A DNA stretch of 57,783 bases from Chryseobacterium gregarium DSM 19109 (GTDB lineage: Bacteria > Bacteroidota > Bacteroidia > Flavobacteriales > Weeksellaceae), in contig NZ_AUMU01000020.1 of assembly GCF_000430845.1 (NCBI RefSeq), forward strand, positions 1-57,783, written 5' to 3'. The position numbers and the translations under genes are program-made. Below are positions 8,341 to 17,610 of the stretch, in pieces. The notes under the pieces were generated by a model. The model searched no databases and had not been told where the DNA came from. It saw only the letters and a program-made list of their open reading frames with translations. The stretch's first letter is position 1. Every line of letters starts with the position of its first letter.

Positions 8341-9540
8341 ATGAATTCACAGGATTTGTTACAGATTGCCAATGAGTTTGGCACACCGATATATGTTTAT
8401 GATGCTGAATCTATTAAAACTCAATATGAGAAACTGACCTCTTCTTTTTTAAAACATACTAAGTTCTTCTATGCTGCAAAAGCACTGACCAATATCAATA
8501 TTTTAAAATACATCAAGAATCTGGGTGCTTCTTTGGACTGTGTATCAATCAACGAAGTGAAATTAGGCCTGAAGGCAGGGTTTACTAAAGAAACAATACT
8601 GTTTACCCCCAACTGTGTAGACCTGGCTGAAATTGAGCAGGCCATGATGCTGGGCGTGCACATCAACATTGATAACATTTCTATTCTTGAACAGTTCGGG
8701 AACAAATACGGAAATACGTACCCGATTTTAGTAAGGATCAATCCGCATATCTTTGCCGGCGGCAACTATAAAATTTCAACGGGACATATCGACAGTAAAT
8801 TCGGTATTTCCATTCATCAGGTCCGTCATATCGAAAGAGTGATGAAGAGCACCAACCTGAATGTGGAAGGTCTTCACATGCATACGGGAAGCGAGATCAA
8901 AGATCCTGACGTTTTCCTTCAGGCATTAGATATTATGCTTGAGCTTGCCGAGCATTTCCCGAACCTGAAATATCTGGATATGGGAAGCGGATTCAAAATT
9001 CCTTATCAGGACAGCGAAGAAGAAACGGATGTCAAAACTTTAGGGAAAAAAGTGGAAAAAGTAATCTCCGAATTTTCAAAATCAACGGGAAGAAAATTTG
9101 AATTGTGGTTTGAACCGGGAAAATTTCTGGTAGGAAAAAGCGGATACCTTCTGGTAAAGGCCAATGTCATCAAGCAAACAACCGCAACGGTTTTCGTAGG
9201 CGTGAACTCAGGCTTCAACCATCTGATCCGCCCGATGTTCTATGATTCTTACCATGCCATCGATAATTTATCAAACCCGAAAGGTGCAGAAAGAATTTAT
9301 ACCGTGGTCGGAAATATCTGTGAAACGGATACTTTCGCATGGGACAGAAAGCTGAATGAAGTGAGGGAAGGCGATATTCTGGCTTTTTATAATGCAGGAG
9401 CCTATGGTTTTGAAATGAGCTCCAACTTTAATTCCAGATTGAAGCCGGCAGAAGTCCTTTTCCTGGACGGAAAAGCCCATCTGATCCGTAAAAGGGACGA
9501 GTTTGAAGATCTTCTCAGAAATCAGATTGAAGTATTGTAG
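8341..9540 (+). CDS. lysA: Diaminopimelate decarboxylase
   Basis: 399 residues; PLP-dependent enzyme of fold type III that converts meso-diaminopimelate to lysine. The PLP lysine is Lys47 in FFYAAKALTN. HMHTGSEI, the glycine-rich phosphate loop DMGSGFKIP and the dimer-contributed cysteine motif GNICETDTF are present. The open frame begins 18 codons earlier at a TTG, but the ATG at 8341 gives the expected N-terminus (LLQIANEFGTPIYVYD). Cytoplasmic. It has its own promoter candidate and is followed 46 bases later by an unrelated secreted protein gene. An arginine/ornithine decarboxylase of the same fold is less likely given length and motifs. Confidence 0.95.
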   Translation: MNSQDLLQIANEFGTPIYVYDAESIKTQYEKLTSSFLKHTKFFYAAKALTNINILKYIKNLGASLDCVSINEVKLGLKAGFTKETILFTPNCVDLAEIEQAMMLGVHINIDNISILEQFGNKYGNTYPILVRINPHIFAGGNYKISTGHIDSKFGISIHQVRHIERVMKSTNLNVEGLHMHTGSEIKDPDVFLQALDIMLELAEHFPNLKYLDMGSGFKIPYQDSEEETDVKTLGKKVEKVISEFSKSTGRKFELWFEPGKFLVGKSGYLLVKANVIKQTTATVFVGVNSGFNHLIRPMFYDSYHAIDNLSNPKGAERIYTVVGNICETDTFAWDRKLNEVREGDILAFYNAGAYGFEMSSNFNSRLKPAEVLFLDGKAHLIRKRDEFEDLLRNQIEVL

Positions 9541-9586
9541 ATTTTTGGAAAAGAAAGTATCTTTATGAAACTAAATACCAAATTTT

Positions 9587-10009
9587 ATGAAAAAAATACT
9601 TTCTGTGCTGGCTGTTATAAGTTTTGCTTTTGCATTCTGTCAGCATAATACTCAAATCGACATCAGCGCTAATAGGAACCAGATTGAAAAAGTTTATCCT
9701 AAAGGTTTTGAAGCGTTTAAACAGAATCTTTCAGGAAACTTACAGTATACCGCAAATAATTATCAGGTGTTAGGTGATTTTAAACTTGATTTTACTATTG
9801 ATAAAAAGGGTGAAATTTCTGACATCAATATTTTGCCGGCAGTGGACGATCTGTCTTTTGTAAGAGCGATAAAAAGAGATATCTTGAGAATGCAAAAAAA
9901 GTTTGCCTCAGGCAGAAAAGAGAGAATTTTAGTTGATCTGAGTTTTTCAAGAGATTATAAGTCTATTGATGATAGAATAAATTTCACCAGTGATGACAGG
10001 CGTAATTAA
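9587..10009 (+). CDS. Small secreted protein with TonB C-terminal-like domain
   Basis: 140 residues. A signal peptide (MKKILSVLAVISFAFAFCQ) is followed by about 120 residues. The stretch FKLDFTIDKKGEISDINILP, then VRAIKRDILRM, has the strand-helix layout of a TonB C-terminal domain (F.ID..G.V..I.IL......A...I..M). There is no N-terminal membrane anchor beyond the signal peptide and no proline-rich spacer, so it is not a working TonB. Periplasmic location inferred. Function unknown. A terminator follows, so it is monocistronic or the last gene after lysA. Confidence 0.7.
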   Translation: MKKILSVLAVISFAFAFCQHNTQIDISANRNQIEKVYPKGFEAFKQNLSGNLQYTANNYQVLGDFKLDFTIDKKGEISDINILPAVDDLSFVRAIKRDILRMQKKFASGRKERILVDLSFSRDYKSIDDRINFTSDDRRN

Positions 10010-10027
10010 TGGTTAAAAATATAAAGG

Positions 10028-10060
10028 ACTTTGCGGTATGACATCGCAAAGTTTTTTTTA
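10028..10060 (+). terminator. Rho-independent terminator
   Basis: ACTTTGCG (10028-10035) pairs with CGCAAAGT (10045-10052), followed by a run of eight T. It closes the lysA/secreted-protein unit and isolates poxB. Confidence 0.9.
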
Positions 10061-10159
10061 TAAATAAGCTTTAAACATTATTGCGCTTTGAAACGGGATA
10101 ATGGCATAATCTTTACAGCTTTAAATCTTTATTCTGAAACCAAGATCAAAATATCAATT

Positions 10160-11893
10160 ATGGCAAAAAATATAGCAGAGCAGATCGTGGAAATGCTCGA
10201 AAATGCAAATGTGAAAAGAATCTATGCAGTAACAGGAGACAGTCTGAATCACCTCAATATAGCCGTTAAAAAAAGCAGTATTGAGTGGATCCATGTACGG
10301 CATGAAGAAGTCGGTGCTTTTGCGGCCGCGGCTGAAGCGGAACTTGATGGATTTGCAGTATGTGCGGGAAGCTGCGGACCGGGGCATGTTCATCTGATTA
10401 ACGGTGTTTACGAAGCGCACCGTTCGCATCTTCCGATGCTGGTGATTGCCTCTACCATTCCAAGCGAAGAAATGGGAATGGACTATTTTCAGGAAACCAA
10501 TACCATAAAATTGTTTGATGACTGCAGCCACTACAACCAGATGATCACCCGACCTGAACAGGTGCAGAGAATTATGCAGACGGCTATTCAGCATGCGATT
10601 TCCAAGAAAGGGGTTTCTGTGATCGGTCTTCCCGGGGATGTTTCCGAACTCAATGCGGAAGAAGCGGTGACTTCCAATAAAATTTTTAAAACCAATCCGG
10701 TGATCCGGCCTTCTGATGAAGAACTGAAGAGTCTGGCTGATCTGATTAACGGAAGTGAAAAAGTGACCCTCTACTGTGGAATAGGTGCTGAAAAAGCAGC
10801 GGCTGAAGTGATACAGTTGTCAAAATATTTGAAAGCGCCTGTGGGATATTCTTTCAGGGGAAAAATGGCTATCCAGCCGAATAATCCTAATGAAATAGGA
10901 TTAACGGGCCTTTTGGGGCTTCCTTCCGCTTACCATGCCATGCATGAAGCCGATTTGCTAATTCTTCTGGGGACCGATTTCCCGTATCAGAAATTCATGC
11001 CGGTAAAAAATAAAATCGTGCAGATTGATGAAAGTGCTGAACGGCTGGGCAGGAGGGCAAAACTGGAGCTTGGGCTTACCGGTGATGTCAAAGAAACCAT
11101 AAAAGCGCTGTTGCCTCTGTTGCAAGAAAAAAAAGATATCGATTTCCTGAATCAGCAGCTGGAGTTTTATGAAAAAGTAAAAGAAGGACAGCTAACCTAT
11201 GTAAATGATCCTGGCACTGAAGATGCCATCCAGCCGGAATTTGTGACCCATACTTTGGATAAATTAGCAAAACATGATGCTGTTTTTACCGTTGATACCG
11301 GAATGTGCTGTGTTTGGGGTGCCAGGTATATTACGGGAACAGGTGAACGGAAAATGCTCGGCTCGTTTAATCACGGATCTATGGCGAACGCTATGCCGAT
11401 GGCAATTGGTGCGGCTCTTGCCCATCCGGAAAGGCAGGTCATTGCCATTTGTGGCGACGGCGGCTTATCGATGCTGTTGGGAGATATGGCAACCATTTTT
11501 CAGTATAAACTTCCTGTAAAGCTGATTGTATTTAACAACAGGTCCTTGGGAATGGTAAAGCTGGAAATGGAAGTCGGAGGAATGCCGGATAATGAAACGG
11601 ATATGGTAAATCCTGATTTTGCCATGCTTGCTCAGGTGATGGGTTATCCCGGGAAAAATGTCAACAAACCTGAAGACGTTGAAAATGCCATTAAGGAATG
11701 TCTTGATTATAACGGTCCGTACCTTTTAAATATTTTTACTAATCCTAATGCACTGGCTCTGCCTCCGAAAGTGGAGCTTGAGCAGGTACTGGGAATGACT
11801 AAAGCGATGACCCAGCTGATGCTCGGCGGGAAAATGGAAGAAGCCTTGGATACAGTAAAAAGCAACTATAAACATATTAAAGATATTCTGTAA
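10160..11893 (+). CDS. poxB: Pyruvate dehydrogenase (quinone) / pyruvate oxidase PoxB
   Basis: 577 residues, close in length and sequence to E. coli PoxB (572). It oxidatively decarboxylates pyruvate to acetate and CO2 and passes electrons to quinone at the inner face of the membrane. Seen: TGDSLNHL and RHEEVGAFAA with the ThDP-activating Glu50, CAGSCGPGHVHLINGV, the FAD-domain segment near residue 265-290, and the ThDP/Mg site GDGGLSMLLGD...NN. The C-terminus (PPKVELEQVLGM... to the end) matches the lipid-binding regulatory tail. The frame opens 24 codons earlier, but the ATG at 10160 gives the family start. The stop overlaps the ATG of the next gene, an MFS carrier. Confidence 0.94.
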   Translation: MAKNIAEQIVEMLENANVKRIYAVTGDSLNHLNIAVKKSSIEWIHVRHEEVGAFAAAAEAELDGFAVCAGSCGPGHVHLINGVYEAHRSHLPMLVIASTIPSEEMGMDYFQETNTIKLFDDCSHYNQMITRPEQVQRIMQTAIQHAISKKGVSVIGLPGDVSELNAEEAVTSNKIFKTNPVIRPSDEELKSLADLINGSEKVTLYCGIGAEKAAAEVIQLSKYLKAPVGYSFRGKMAIQPNNPNEIGLTGLLGLPSAYHAMHEADLLILLGTDFPYQKFMPVKNKIVQIDESAERLGRRAKLELGLTGDVKETIKALLPLLQEKKDIDFLNQQLEFYEKVKEGQLTYVNDPGTEDAIQPEFVTHTLDKLAKHDAVFTVDTGMCCVWGARYITGTGERKMLGSFNHGSMANAMPMAIGAALAHPERQVIAICGDGGLSMLLGDMATIFQYKLPVKLIVFNNRSLGMVKLEMEVGGMPDNETDMVNPDFAMLAQVMGYPGKNVNKPEDVENAIKECLDYNGPYLLNIFTNPNALALPPKVELEQVLGMTKAMTQLMLGGKMEEALDTVKSNYKHIKDIL

Positions 11894-13137
11894 TGACTGA
11901 CTCCCTGAAGAGACTGTATATCATTGCCTGGATTTTCGGGCTGGTTTTTTATTTCCTGGATTATGTGATCAGGTCTGCACCGGCAGTCATGATTCCTGAA
12001 CTGGTTAATAATTTCAATACGACCGAACTGAAGCTGATCAATATGGTGGGAACGTATTATTATACATATTCTACCTGCAGCCTTATTGCCGGCATTGCGC
12101 TGGATAAGTTCGGCAGCAAAAGGTCTCTTTTCATCGGAACACTGATCCTGGGGATTGGATGTCTTTTATTCTTACTCTCAAGCCAGGTTGCGGGAATTAC
12201 CGGAAGATTGTTACAGGGAGCCGGCTGTGCGTTTGCTTTTCCGGGCTGTGTATATCTGGCGAGCAAAGGGTTTTCTTCCAAATCCCTGGCCACCGCGATT
12301 GGTTTTACCCAATGTATAGGAATGCTGGGCGGAACTGCAGGCCAGTTTATTGTAGGGCCCTGGGTTGAACAGGGGATAAACATAAACTCATTCTGGCTCT
12401 GGTCAGGTATTGCGACTGTTATTACAGCGTTCTGCCTGTTCTTTGTTATTCCGAAAGAAAAAAAAGAGGAAAAACCCGGCGAAACGGAATCAAAGCCTGT
12501 AGGATACCTTGAGCCGTATAAAATTGTGTTTAAGAACCCGCAGTCATGGCTGTGCGGAATCATATCAGGATTACTGTTTGCCCCCACTACTATTTTTGCA
12601 ATGACCTGGGCGGTTGCTTTTTTTCAGAAAGATAAACTGTTTACTTTTTCCGAAGCAGCCATCACGAGTGCAATGGTAGCATTCGGATGGGTATTCGGGT
12701 GTCCGCTTTTGGGATTTATCACTGATAAGATCGGAAGGCGGAAGCCTGTGCTTGTAGGAGGAGCGCTTATAATGATCCTGAGCCTGCTGCAGCTGATATT
12801 CCTGCCGGAATTATATCCTGCGAAAATAAGCATGTTTATACTAGGTCTCGGATCCGGTGCTGCCATGATCCCTTATTCGGTCATCAAAGAAGCTAATCCT
12901 GATTTTGTAAAAGGAAGCGCAACAGGAGCTATTAATTTTATTACGTTCGGGGTAACGACTTTATTAAGTCCTGTTTTCAGCAGATGGTTCGGGAAAAGCT
13001 TGGGAACAGCACCCGGAACGGAACATTTTCAGAATTCCGTTTTATTCTGGATCGTCGGAATCATTCTGGCGATCCTGGTTTCACTGCTGCTTAAAGAAAC
13101 CGGGCGCAAAGATCCGGAGGTCCCTTTAAGGGCTTAA
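11893..13137 (+). CDS. MFS transporter, coupled to poxB
   Basis: 414 residues with about 12 hydrophobic segments in two halves and a charged central loop (KEKKEEKPGETESK, near residue 190-205). The loop-2/3 signature is DKFGSKR, with a second copy DKIGRRKP in the C-half, the usual MFS motif A. The N-half resembles anion:cation symporters of the sugar-acid type. Its ATG shares the last base of the poxB stop (TAATG), so translation is probably coupled. A substrate related to PoxB, such as pyruvate, lactate or another carboxylate, is inferred from this coupling only. A strong terminator follows. Confidence 0.9.
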   Translation: MTDSLKRLYIIAWIFGLVFYFLDYVIRSAPAVMIPELVNNFNTTELKLINMVGTYYYTYSTCSLIAGIALDKFGSKRSLFIGTLILGIGCLLFLLSSQVAGITGRLLQGAGCAFAFPGCVYLASKGFSSKSLATAIGFTQCIGMLGGTAGQFIVGPWVEQGININSFWLWSGIATVITAFCLFFVIPKEKKEEKPGETESKPVGYLEPYKIVFKNPQSWLCGIISGLLFAPTTIFAMTWAVAFFQKDKLFTFSEAAITSAMVAFGWVFGCPLLGFITDKIGRRKPVLVGGALIMILSLLQLIFLPELYPAKISMFILGLGSGAAMIPYSVIKEANPDFVKGSATGAINFITFGVTTLLSPVFSRWFGKSLGTAPGTEHFQNSVLFWIVGIILAILVSLLLKETGRKDPEVPLRA

Positions 13138-13159
13138 AATTTTCACAAACAATATAGGA

Positions 13160-13187
13160 AACTTCGCTGTACGGCGAAGTTTTTTTC
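13160..13187 (+). terminator. Rho-independent terminator of poxB-MFS operon
   Basis: AACTTCGC (13160-13167) pairs with GCGAAGTT (13174-13181) around a 6-base loop, followed by TTTTTT. Confidence 0.92.
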
Positions 13188-13610
13188 ATGTTTCAACGTA
13201 ATTTTGCAACCTGGTAACGGCACACATATTGAAAATGCCCCAAAGTTAGTAATGGTAGGATTTTCTTGGTGATATGAAATAGGTTATTACGAAAATCAAA
13301 AAACGGATTTCTGTTGTCTGTAACGCAATGCCGGTAACCTCACGGTGCAAAGTAAAGATGAATCTGCTGTATATTTTTGTGGAGGTGTAAACTGCTTAAG
13401 AGATGAGAAAATCACTGCTGTTAATTTAATTTTCAATTATTTTATTTCAATTATTATTTGAAGCTTAATTAAAATTAAGCTCCTGCCATTCTGTCACAAT
13501 ATTTTGTATCTTTGCAAATTCAATGCGTTCAAAGTTTAATGTTCAGATTCAAAACCGGAGGTGAAGATATCCCAAAAGCCTTAGACTTTAACCTTTAAAA
13601 TAAGACTACC
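13188..13610. other. Intergenic region before miaB
   Basis: 423 bases without a convincing open frame in either strand. The left 200 bases are less AT-rich than other gaps and include short inverted pieces such as GGTAAC/GTTACC-like words, but no long hairpin. A TAnnTTTG promoter element lies near the right end. Confidence 0.5.
13507..13514 (+). promoter_or_regulatory. Candidate -7 element for miaB
   Basis: TATCTTTG matches TAnnTTTG about 97 bases before the miaB start. I do not see a well-spaced TTG upstream, so the promoter call rests on the -7 element. Confidence 0.4.
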
Positions 13611-15050
13611 GTGCAGGAAAAATATATAGACGAAACAAAACAGGGGGAAGCTTTTGCCATCGCAGAACGCGACGGCAATTCCAAGAAATTATTCCTGGAA
13701 AGCTATGGCTGCCAGATGAACTTTTCGGATTCCGAAATTGTAGCCTCGATTCTTAACGAACAGGGATACAACACCACCCTTAAAATAGAAGAGGCAGACC
13801 TTATTCTTCTGAATACCTGCTCTATCCGTGAAAAAGCGGAACAGACCGTAAGAATGCGTCTTTCCCAGTTTAAAAATCTAAAAAAGGAAAAACCAGGCAT
13901 GACGGTTGGGGTCCTGGGATGCATGGCTGAAAGGCTGAAAACAAAATTTCTGGAAGAAGAACAGCTGGTTGACCTTGTGGTAGGTCCTGATGCATACAGG
14001 GATTTACCGAATCTTTTAAAGGAAACCGAAGACGGAAGAGATGCAATCAACGTTATTCTTTCAAAAGAAGAAACGTATGCAGATATCAATCCGGTCCGCT
14101 TAGGCGGGAATGGGGTAACTGCTTATGTAACCATTACAAGGGGCTGTGATAATATGTGTACGTTCTGTGTGGTTCCGTTTACAAGAGGCAGGGAAAGAAG
14201 CCGCGACCCGCATTCGATTTTAGAGGAATGTAAGGATCTTTGGCGTAACGGATATAAAGAAATTACCCTTTTGGGACAGAATGTAGACTCTTACCTCTGG
14301 TACGGAGGCGGTCCTAAAAAGGATTTTATTAAAGCCTCGGAAATGCAGCAGGCAACCGCTGTCAGTTTCTCTCAATTGCTTGATCTTGTTGCCAGAGCAG
14401 TCCCTGAAATGAGGATCAGGTTCTCAACCTCCAACCCTCAGGATATGAACCTGGAAGTATTCAGGATGATAGCGAAGCATGATAATATCTGCAAATACGT
14501 TCATTTACCGGTTCAGAGCGGAAGCAATAAAATGCTGGAAGCCATGAACAGGCAGCATACCCGTGAAGAATATCTTGATCTTATTAAAAAAGCTAAAGAA
14601 ATTGTTCCGGAAATCGCATTTTCCCAGGATATGATTATAGGGTTCTGCAACGAAACGGAAGAAGACCATCAGGATACATTAAGTTTAATGAGGGAAGTGG
14701 AGTATGACTACGGTTATATGTTTGCCTACTCGGAAAGACCGGGAACGCCTGCCCATAAAAAAATGGAAGACAATATTCCGGCTGATGTAAAACAAAGGCG
14801 TCTCGCAGAAGTCATTGCATTGCAGGGAGATTTGTCGAGAAAGCGGATGAAAACGTATGTGGGGAAAACACATCAGATTTTAATCGAAGGGATTTCTAAG
14901 AAGAATAAAAACCAATGGAAAGGAAGAAACTCCCAGAATGCAGTATGTGTATTTGATATGTTGGAAGGTCAGAAAATTGGTGACCTTGTGGACGTTTTTG
15001 TATTTGACAATACACAGGGTACACTTTTAGGGGAAACCGTTTTAAAATAA
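13611..15050 (+). CDS. miaB: tRNA-2-methylthio-N6-dimethylallyladenosine synthase MiaB
   Basis: 479 residues. Radical-SAM methylthiotransferase that adds the 2-methylthio group to i6A37 of tRNAs. The N-terminal UPF0004 domain supplies cluster cysteines Cys34 (SYGCQMN), Cys70 (NTCSIRE) and Cys104 (GCMAERL). The radical-SAM site is CDNMCTFC (Cys179, 183, 186). A C-terminal TRAM domain ends the protein. The chosen start is GTG at 13611, which gives the family's usual leader; no better ATG is in frame. Cytoplasmic. The downstream secreted-protein gene follows after 48 bases. Confidence 0.96.
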   Translation: MQEKYIDETKQGEAFAIAERDGNSKKLFLESYGCQMNFSDSEIVASILNEQGYNTTLKIEEADLILLNTCSIREKAEQTVRMRLSQFKNLKKEKPGMTVGVLGCMAERLKTKFLEEEQLVDLVVGPDAYRDLPNLLKETEDGRDAINVILSKEETYADINPVRLGGNGVTAYVTITRGCDNMCTFCVVPFTRGRERSRDPHSILEECKDLWRNGYKEITLLGQNVDSYLWYGGGPKKDFIKASEMQQATAVSFSQLLDLVARAVPEMRIRFSTSNPQDMNLEVFRMIAKHDNICKYVHLPVQSGSNKMLEAMNRQHTREEYLDLIKKAKEIVPEIAFSQDMIIGFCNETEEDHQDTLSLMREVEYDYGYMFAYSERPGTPAHKKMEDNIPADVKQRRLAEVIALQGDLSRKRMKTYVGKTHQILIEGISKKNKNQWKGRNSQNAVCVFDMLEGQKIGDLVDVFVFDNTQGTLLGETVLK

Positions 15051-15098
15051 ACCATCAGGCATCATTAAAAATAAATCAGCATAACCTACAATTTGACA

Positions 15099-15530
15099 AT
15101 GGAAAAATTTCAGAAATATTGCCTTAGTGTTTTGTTGGTGATCATATGCAGTAATGCTTCAGCACAGGCTCCAACAGGATGTTTTGAAAATGAAGACTGC
15201 AGTCAGCTGTATGAATTGTATCATCAGATTTTAAATCATGATGATACCGTTTCACAAAAACTTAGTGTAAAAGAAGATCAGAAAGGTCATCTGGCCATCA
15301 GTCAGAAACAGAATGCAGCAGATCTTATCGGGAACATTGTCTGTATAAAAACACGAACCCACTTCTATCAGAATGCAGCAGGAACAGGTCTGTCTGAAAA
15401 AGAAAAGCATGACCAGCTTCTGAAGAACTTCGAAAAAAACAGCAAAGTCTATGTCTTCGCTGATATTTTATATTTTAAAACAAAAGTTTCAAAAATCAGA
15501 AACAAGGATTATTTAAGTTTGATGAGTTAA
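15099..15530 (+). CDS. Small secreted hypothetical protein
   Basis: 143 residues, not recognised. The N-terminus is a signal peptide (MEKFQKYCLSVLLVIICSNASAQ, cut after A-Q). Two cysteines follow closely (GCFENEDCSQ) and could form a disulfide in the periplasm. The rest is polar and probably helical. The frame opens two codons earlier at a TTG, but ATG at 15099 is the natural start. It sits between miaB and the sigma-54 activator in the same direction; a shared transcript with miaB is possible. Confidence 0.7.
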   Translation: MEKFQKYCLSVLLVIICSNASAQAPTGCFENEDCSQLYELYHQILNHDDTVSQKLSVKEDQKGHLAISQKQNAADLIGNIVCIKTRTHFYQNAAGTGLSEKEKHDQLLKNFEKNSKVYVFADILYFKTKVSKIRNKDYLSLMS

Positions 15531-15620
15531 TAAAAAGAAATAAAAATCATTTTTCAACCCATTAACTTAATTTCTACGGCAGAACAATAGGACTGTAGAA
15601 AAAAAATAATCTAAATTACT

Positions 15621-16916
15621 ATGAATATCGAGTTACAAAATATAAAAAACCGTTTCGGAATTATCGGTAATTTTCCGGCTTTAAACCGTGCTTTGGAAAA
15701 AGCCATCCAGGTGGCCCCCACAGACATATCGGTTCTTGTTATCGGGGAAAGCGGTGTCGGGAAAGAATTTATCCCGAAAATCATTCATTCAGAGTCTAAA
15801 AGAAAACACCAGCCATATATTGTGGTCAACTGCGGAGCCATTCCGGAAGGGACTATCGATTCCGAATTATTCGGACATGAAAAAGGGGCCTTCACAGGAG
15901 CAACAGCTACCAGAAAAGGATATTTTGAAGTGGCAGACGGCGGAACCATTTTTCTTGATGAGGTAGGAGAGCTGCCTTTGCAGACCCAGGTCCGCCTGTT
16001 AAGGGTCTTGGAAAGCGGAGAATTCATGAAGGTAGGTTCTTCTCAGGTTCAGAAGACCAATGTAAGAATTGTTGCAGCCACCAATGTGAACATGATGAAG
16101 GCCATTCAGGACGGAAGGTTCCGTGAAGATTTGTTCTACCGCCTGAATACGGTACAGATTGATATGCCGCCTTTAAGAGAAAGAAAAGGGGATGTTCATT
16201 TGCTTTTCAGAAAGTTTGCGATAGATTTTGCGGAAAAATACAGGATGCCTGAGCTGGAATTGGAATCCGGTGCCGTGCACTACATCGAAAATTATGCTTT
16301 CCCCGGAAATGTACGTCAGCTGAGAAATCTGGTAGAGCAGATGACCGTTGTGGAGAGAGAACGGCATGTTAAGGCTGATAAACTGGCGGAATATATTCCT
16401 ATGGCAACACATCTTCCTATGGTAGTCAACACACCGGGTTCCCAGAAGCAAAGCGATTTCGGCAATGAAAGAGAAATTATGTATAAAATTCTCTTTGATA
16501 TGCGGAATGATATTAATGATTTAAAATCCTTAACTTCGGAATTGATAAAAAACCGTGGGAATACAGATTTGAGCAATCATGAGAAAAACCTTATCAACAG
16601 GATTTATACGCCTGAGCCTCAGCAGAATGTAGCTCCGAATTCATTGTTGTATTTTGAGAATAATACCGGTAATGATCATTCTGTTGTCCAGAATCCTACC
16701 ATTATGTCAGGCCCGGAAGATAGTTACGAGGATATTGAAGATATTGAAATTGAAGAAAATAAACCGGAATCATTATCCCTTCAGAATAATGAGAAAGATT
16801 TGATTATCAAAGCACTGGAAAAGCATAAAGGACGCAGGAACAAAGCTGCGGACGAATTGGGGATTTCACAGAGGACACTGTACAGGAAAATAAAACAATA
16901 TAATCTTGAAGAATAA
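15621..16916 (+). CDS. Sigma-54-dependent transcriptional activator (AAA+ with Fis-type HTH)
   Basis: 431 residues. The AAA+ domain starts almost at the N-terminus: Walker A GESGVGKE (42-49), the sigma-54-contacting loop GAFTGA (89-94), Walker B GGTIFLDEVGE, and the arginine finger region RFREDLFYRLN. A charged linker (~300-390) leads to a C-terminal Fis-type helix-turn-helix (RRNKAADELGISQRTLYRKIKQ). There is no receiver or GAF domain ahead of the AAA+ part, so control must come from expression or a partner protein, as in PspF-like activators. It heads a tight run of genes ending with lptE and the acidic TPR protein. Its target promoters are not evident here. Confidence 0.94.
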   Translation: MNIELQNIKNRFGIIGNFPALNRALEKAIQVAPTDISVLVIGESGVGKEFIPKIIHSESKRKHQPYIVVNCGAIPEGTIDSELFGHEKGAFTGATATRKGYFEVADGGTIFLDEVGELPLQTQVRLLRVLESGEFMKVGSSQVQKTNVRIVAATNVNMMKAIQDGRFREDLFYRLNTVQIDMPPLRERKGDVHLLFRKFAIDFAEKYRMPELELESGAVHYIENYAFPGNVRQLRNLVEQMTVVERERHVKADKLAEYIPMATHLPMVVNTPGSQKQSDFGNEREIMYKILFDMRNDINDLKSLTSELIKNRGNTDLSNHEKNLINRIYTPEPQQNVAPNSLLYFENNTGNDHSVVQNPTIMSGPEDSYEDIEDIEIEENKPESLSLQNNEKDLIIKALEKHKGRRNKAADELGISQRTLYRKIKQYNLEE

Positions 16917-16927
16917 AATTAAATAAT

Positions 16928-17608
16928 ATGATGAACCTAAATGCAAAGCCTGTCAATTTCAAAATGGGCGAATATATCAGAAGCGGATATGATTTTCTAA
17001 AGAATAACTTCGGAGATCTTTTTGTTGCTTTCTTACTTTGCTTTGTGATGTCGATCATTCCGTTTTGCGGCTTATTGGGCATCGGGAATTTTTACAGATA
17101 TTGCAGAGGTCTTCGCAAAGGGGAAAAGGTAAGCACCGGCGATATCTTTAACTTCGATAATTTTATGCCGTATTTTACCATGCAGTTAATTCTGATCGGC
17201 GGACTGATTCTGATTTATATACCAATGATTATCTTGATGCCGATAATGGCTAACGGAGGAAATTCTTCTGCCGGTCTAGGAATAATATCTATGGTTTACC
17301 TGTTGTTTGTATATGCTGCGATCTTCGTAGTTATGATTAAAGCATTCTATATGGTGGCATTAATTTCTCTGGGAGGCGTTACAGATGTTAAAACAGCCTG
17401 GAATATGTCTGTAATTATGGGGAAAGGAAATGGGTTAAACATGTTTTTGTTTATTCTGGTCATTGCTATTTTAGGCTATTTAGGAATTTTAGCATGTGGT
17501 ATCGGTCTTTTATTTACGATGCCATTTGTATATACGGCTCAGTATTTTGCTCTGGAAGATGGGATGCAGCAGATTGAATATGACGAAATAAAAGAAATCG
17601 GGATCTAA
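16928..17608 (+). CDS. Polytopic membrane protein
   Basis: 226 residues with about five to six hydrophobic segments starting after a short cytosolic leader (NLNAKPVNFKMGEYIRSGYDFLKNNFGD). The layout of an amphipathic leader, a helix with P-F-C-G, an RxxRKGE turn and long hydrophobic pairs resembles DUF975/GDPD-membrane-domain-type proteins; that is a likeness, not an identification. Two adjacent ATGs (16928 and 16931) could start it. It lies 11 bases after the sigma-54 activator and two bases before lptE, so it is in one operon with them. Function unknown. Confidence 0.8.
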   Translation: MMNLNAKPVNFKMGEYIRSGYDFLKNNFGDLFVAFLLCFVMSIIPFCGLLGIGNFYRYCRGLRKGEKVSTGDIFNFDNFMPYFTMQLILIGGLILIYIPMIILMPIMANGGNSSAGLGIISMVYLLFVYAAIFVVMIKAFYMVALISLGGVTDVKTAWNMSVIMGKGNGLNMFLFILVIAILGYLGILACGIGLLFTMPFVYTAQYFALEDGMQQIEYDEIKEIGI

Positions 17609-17610
17609 AA

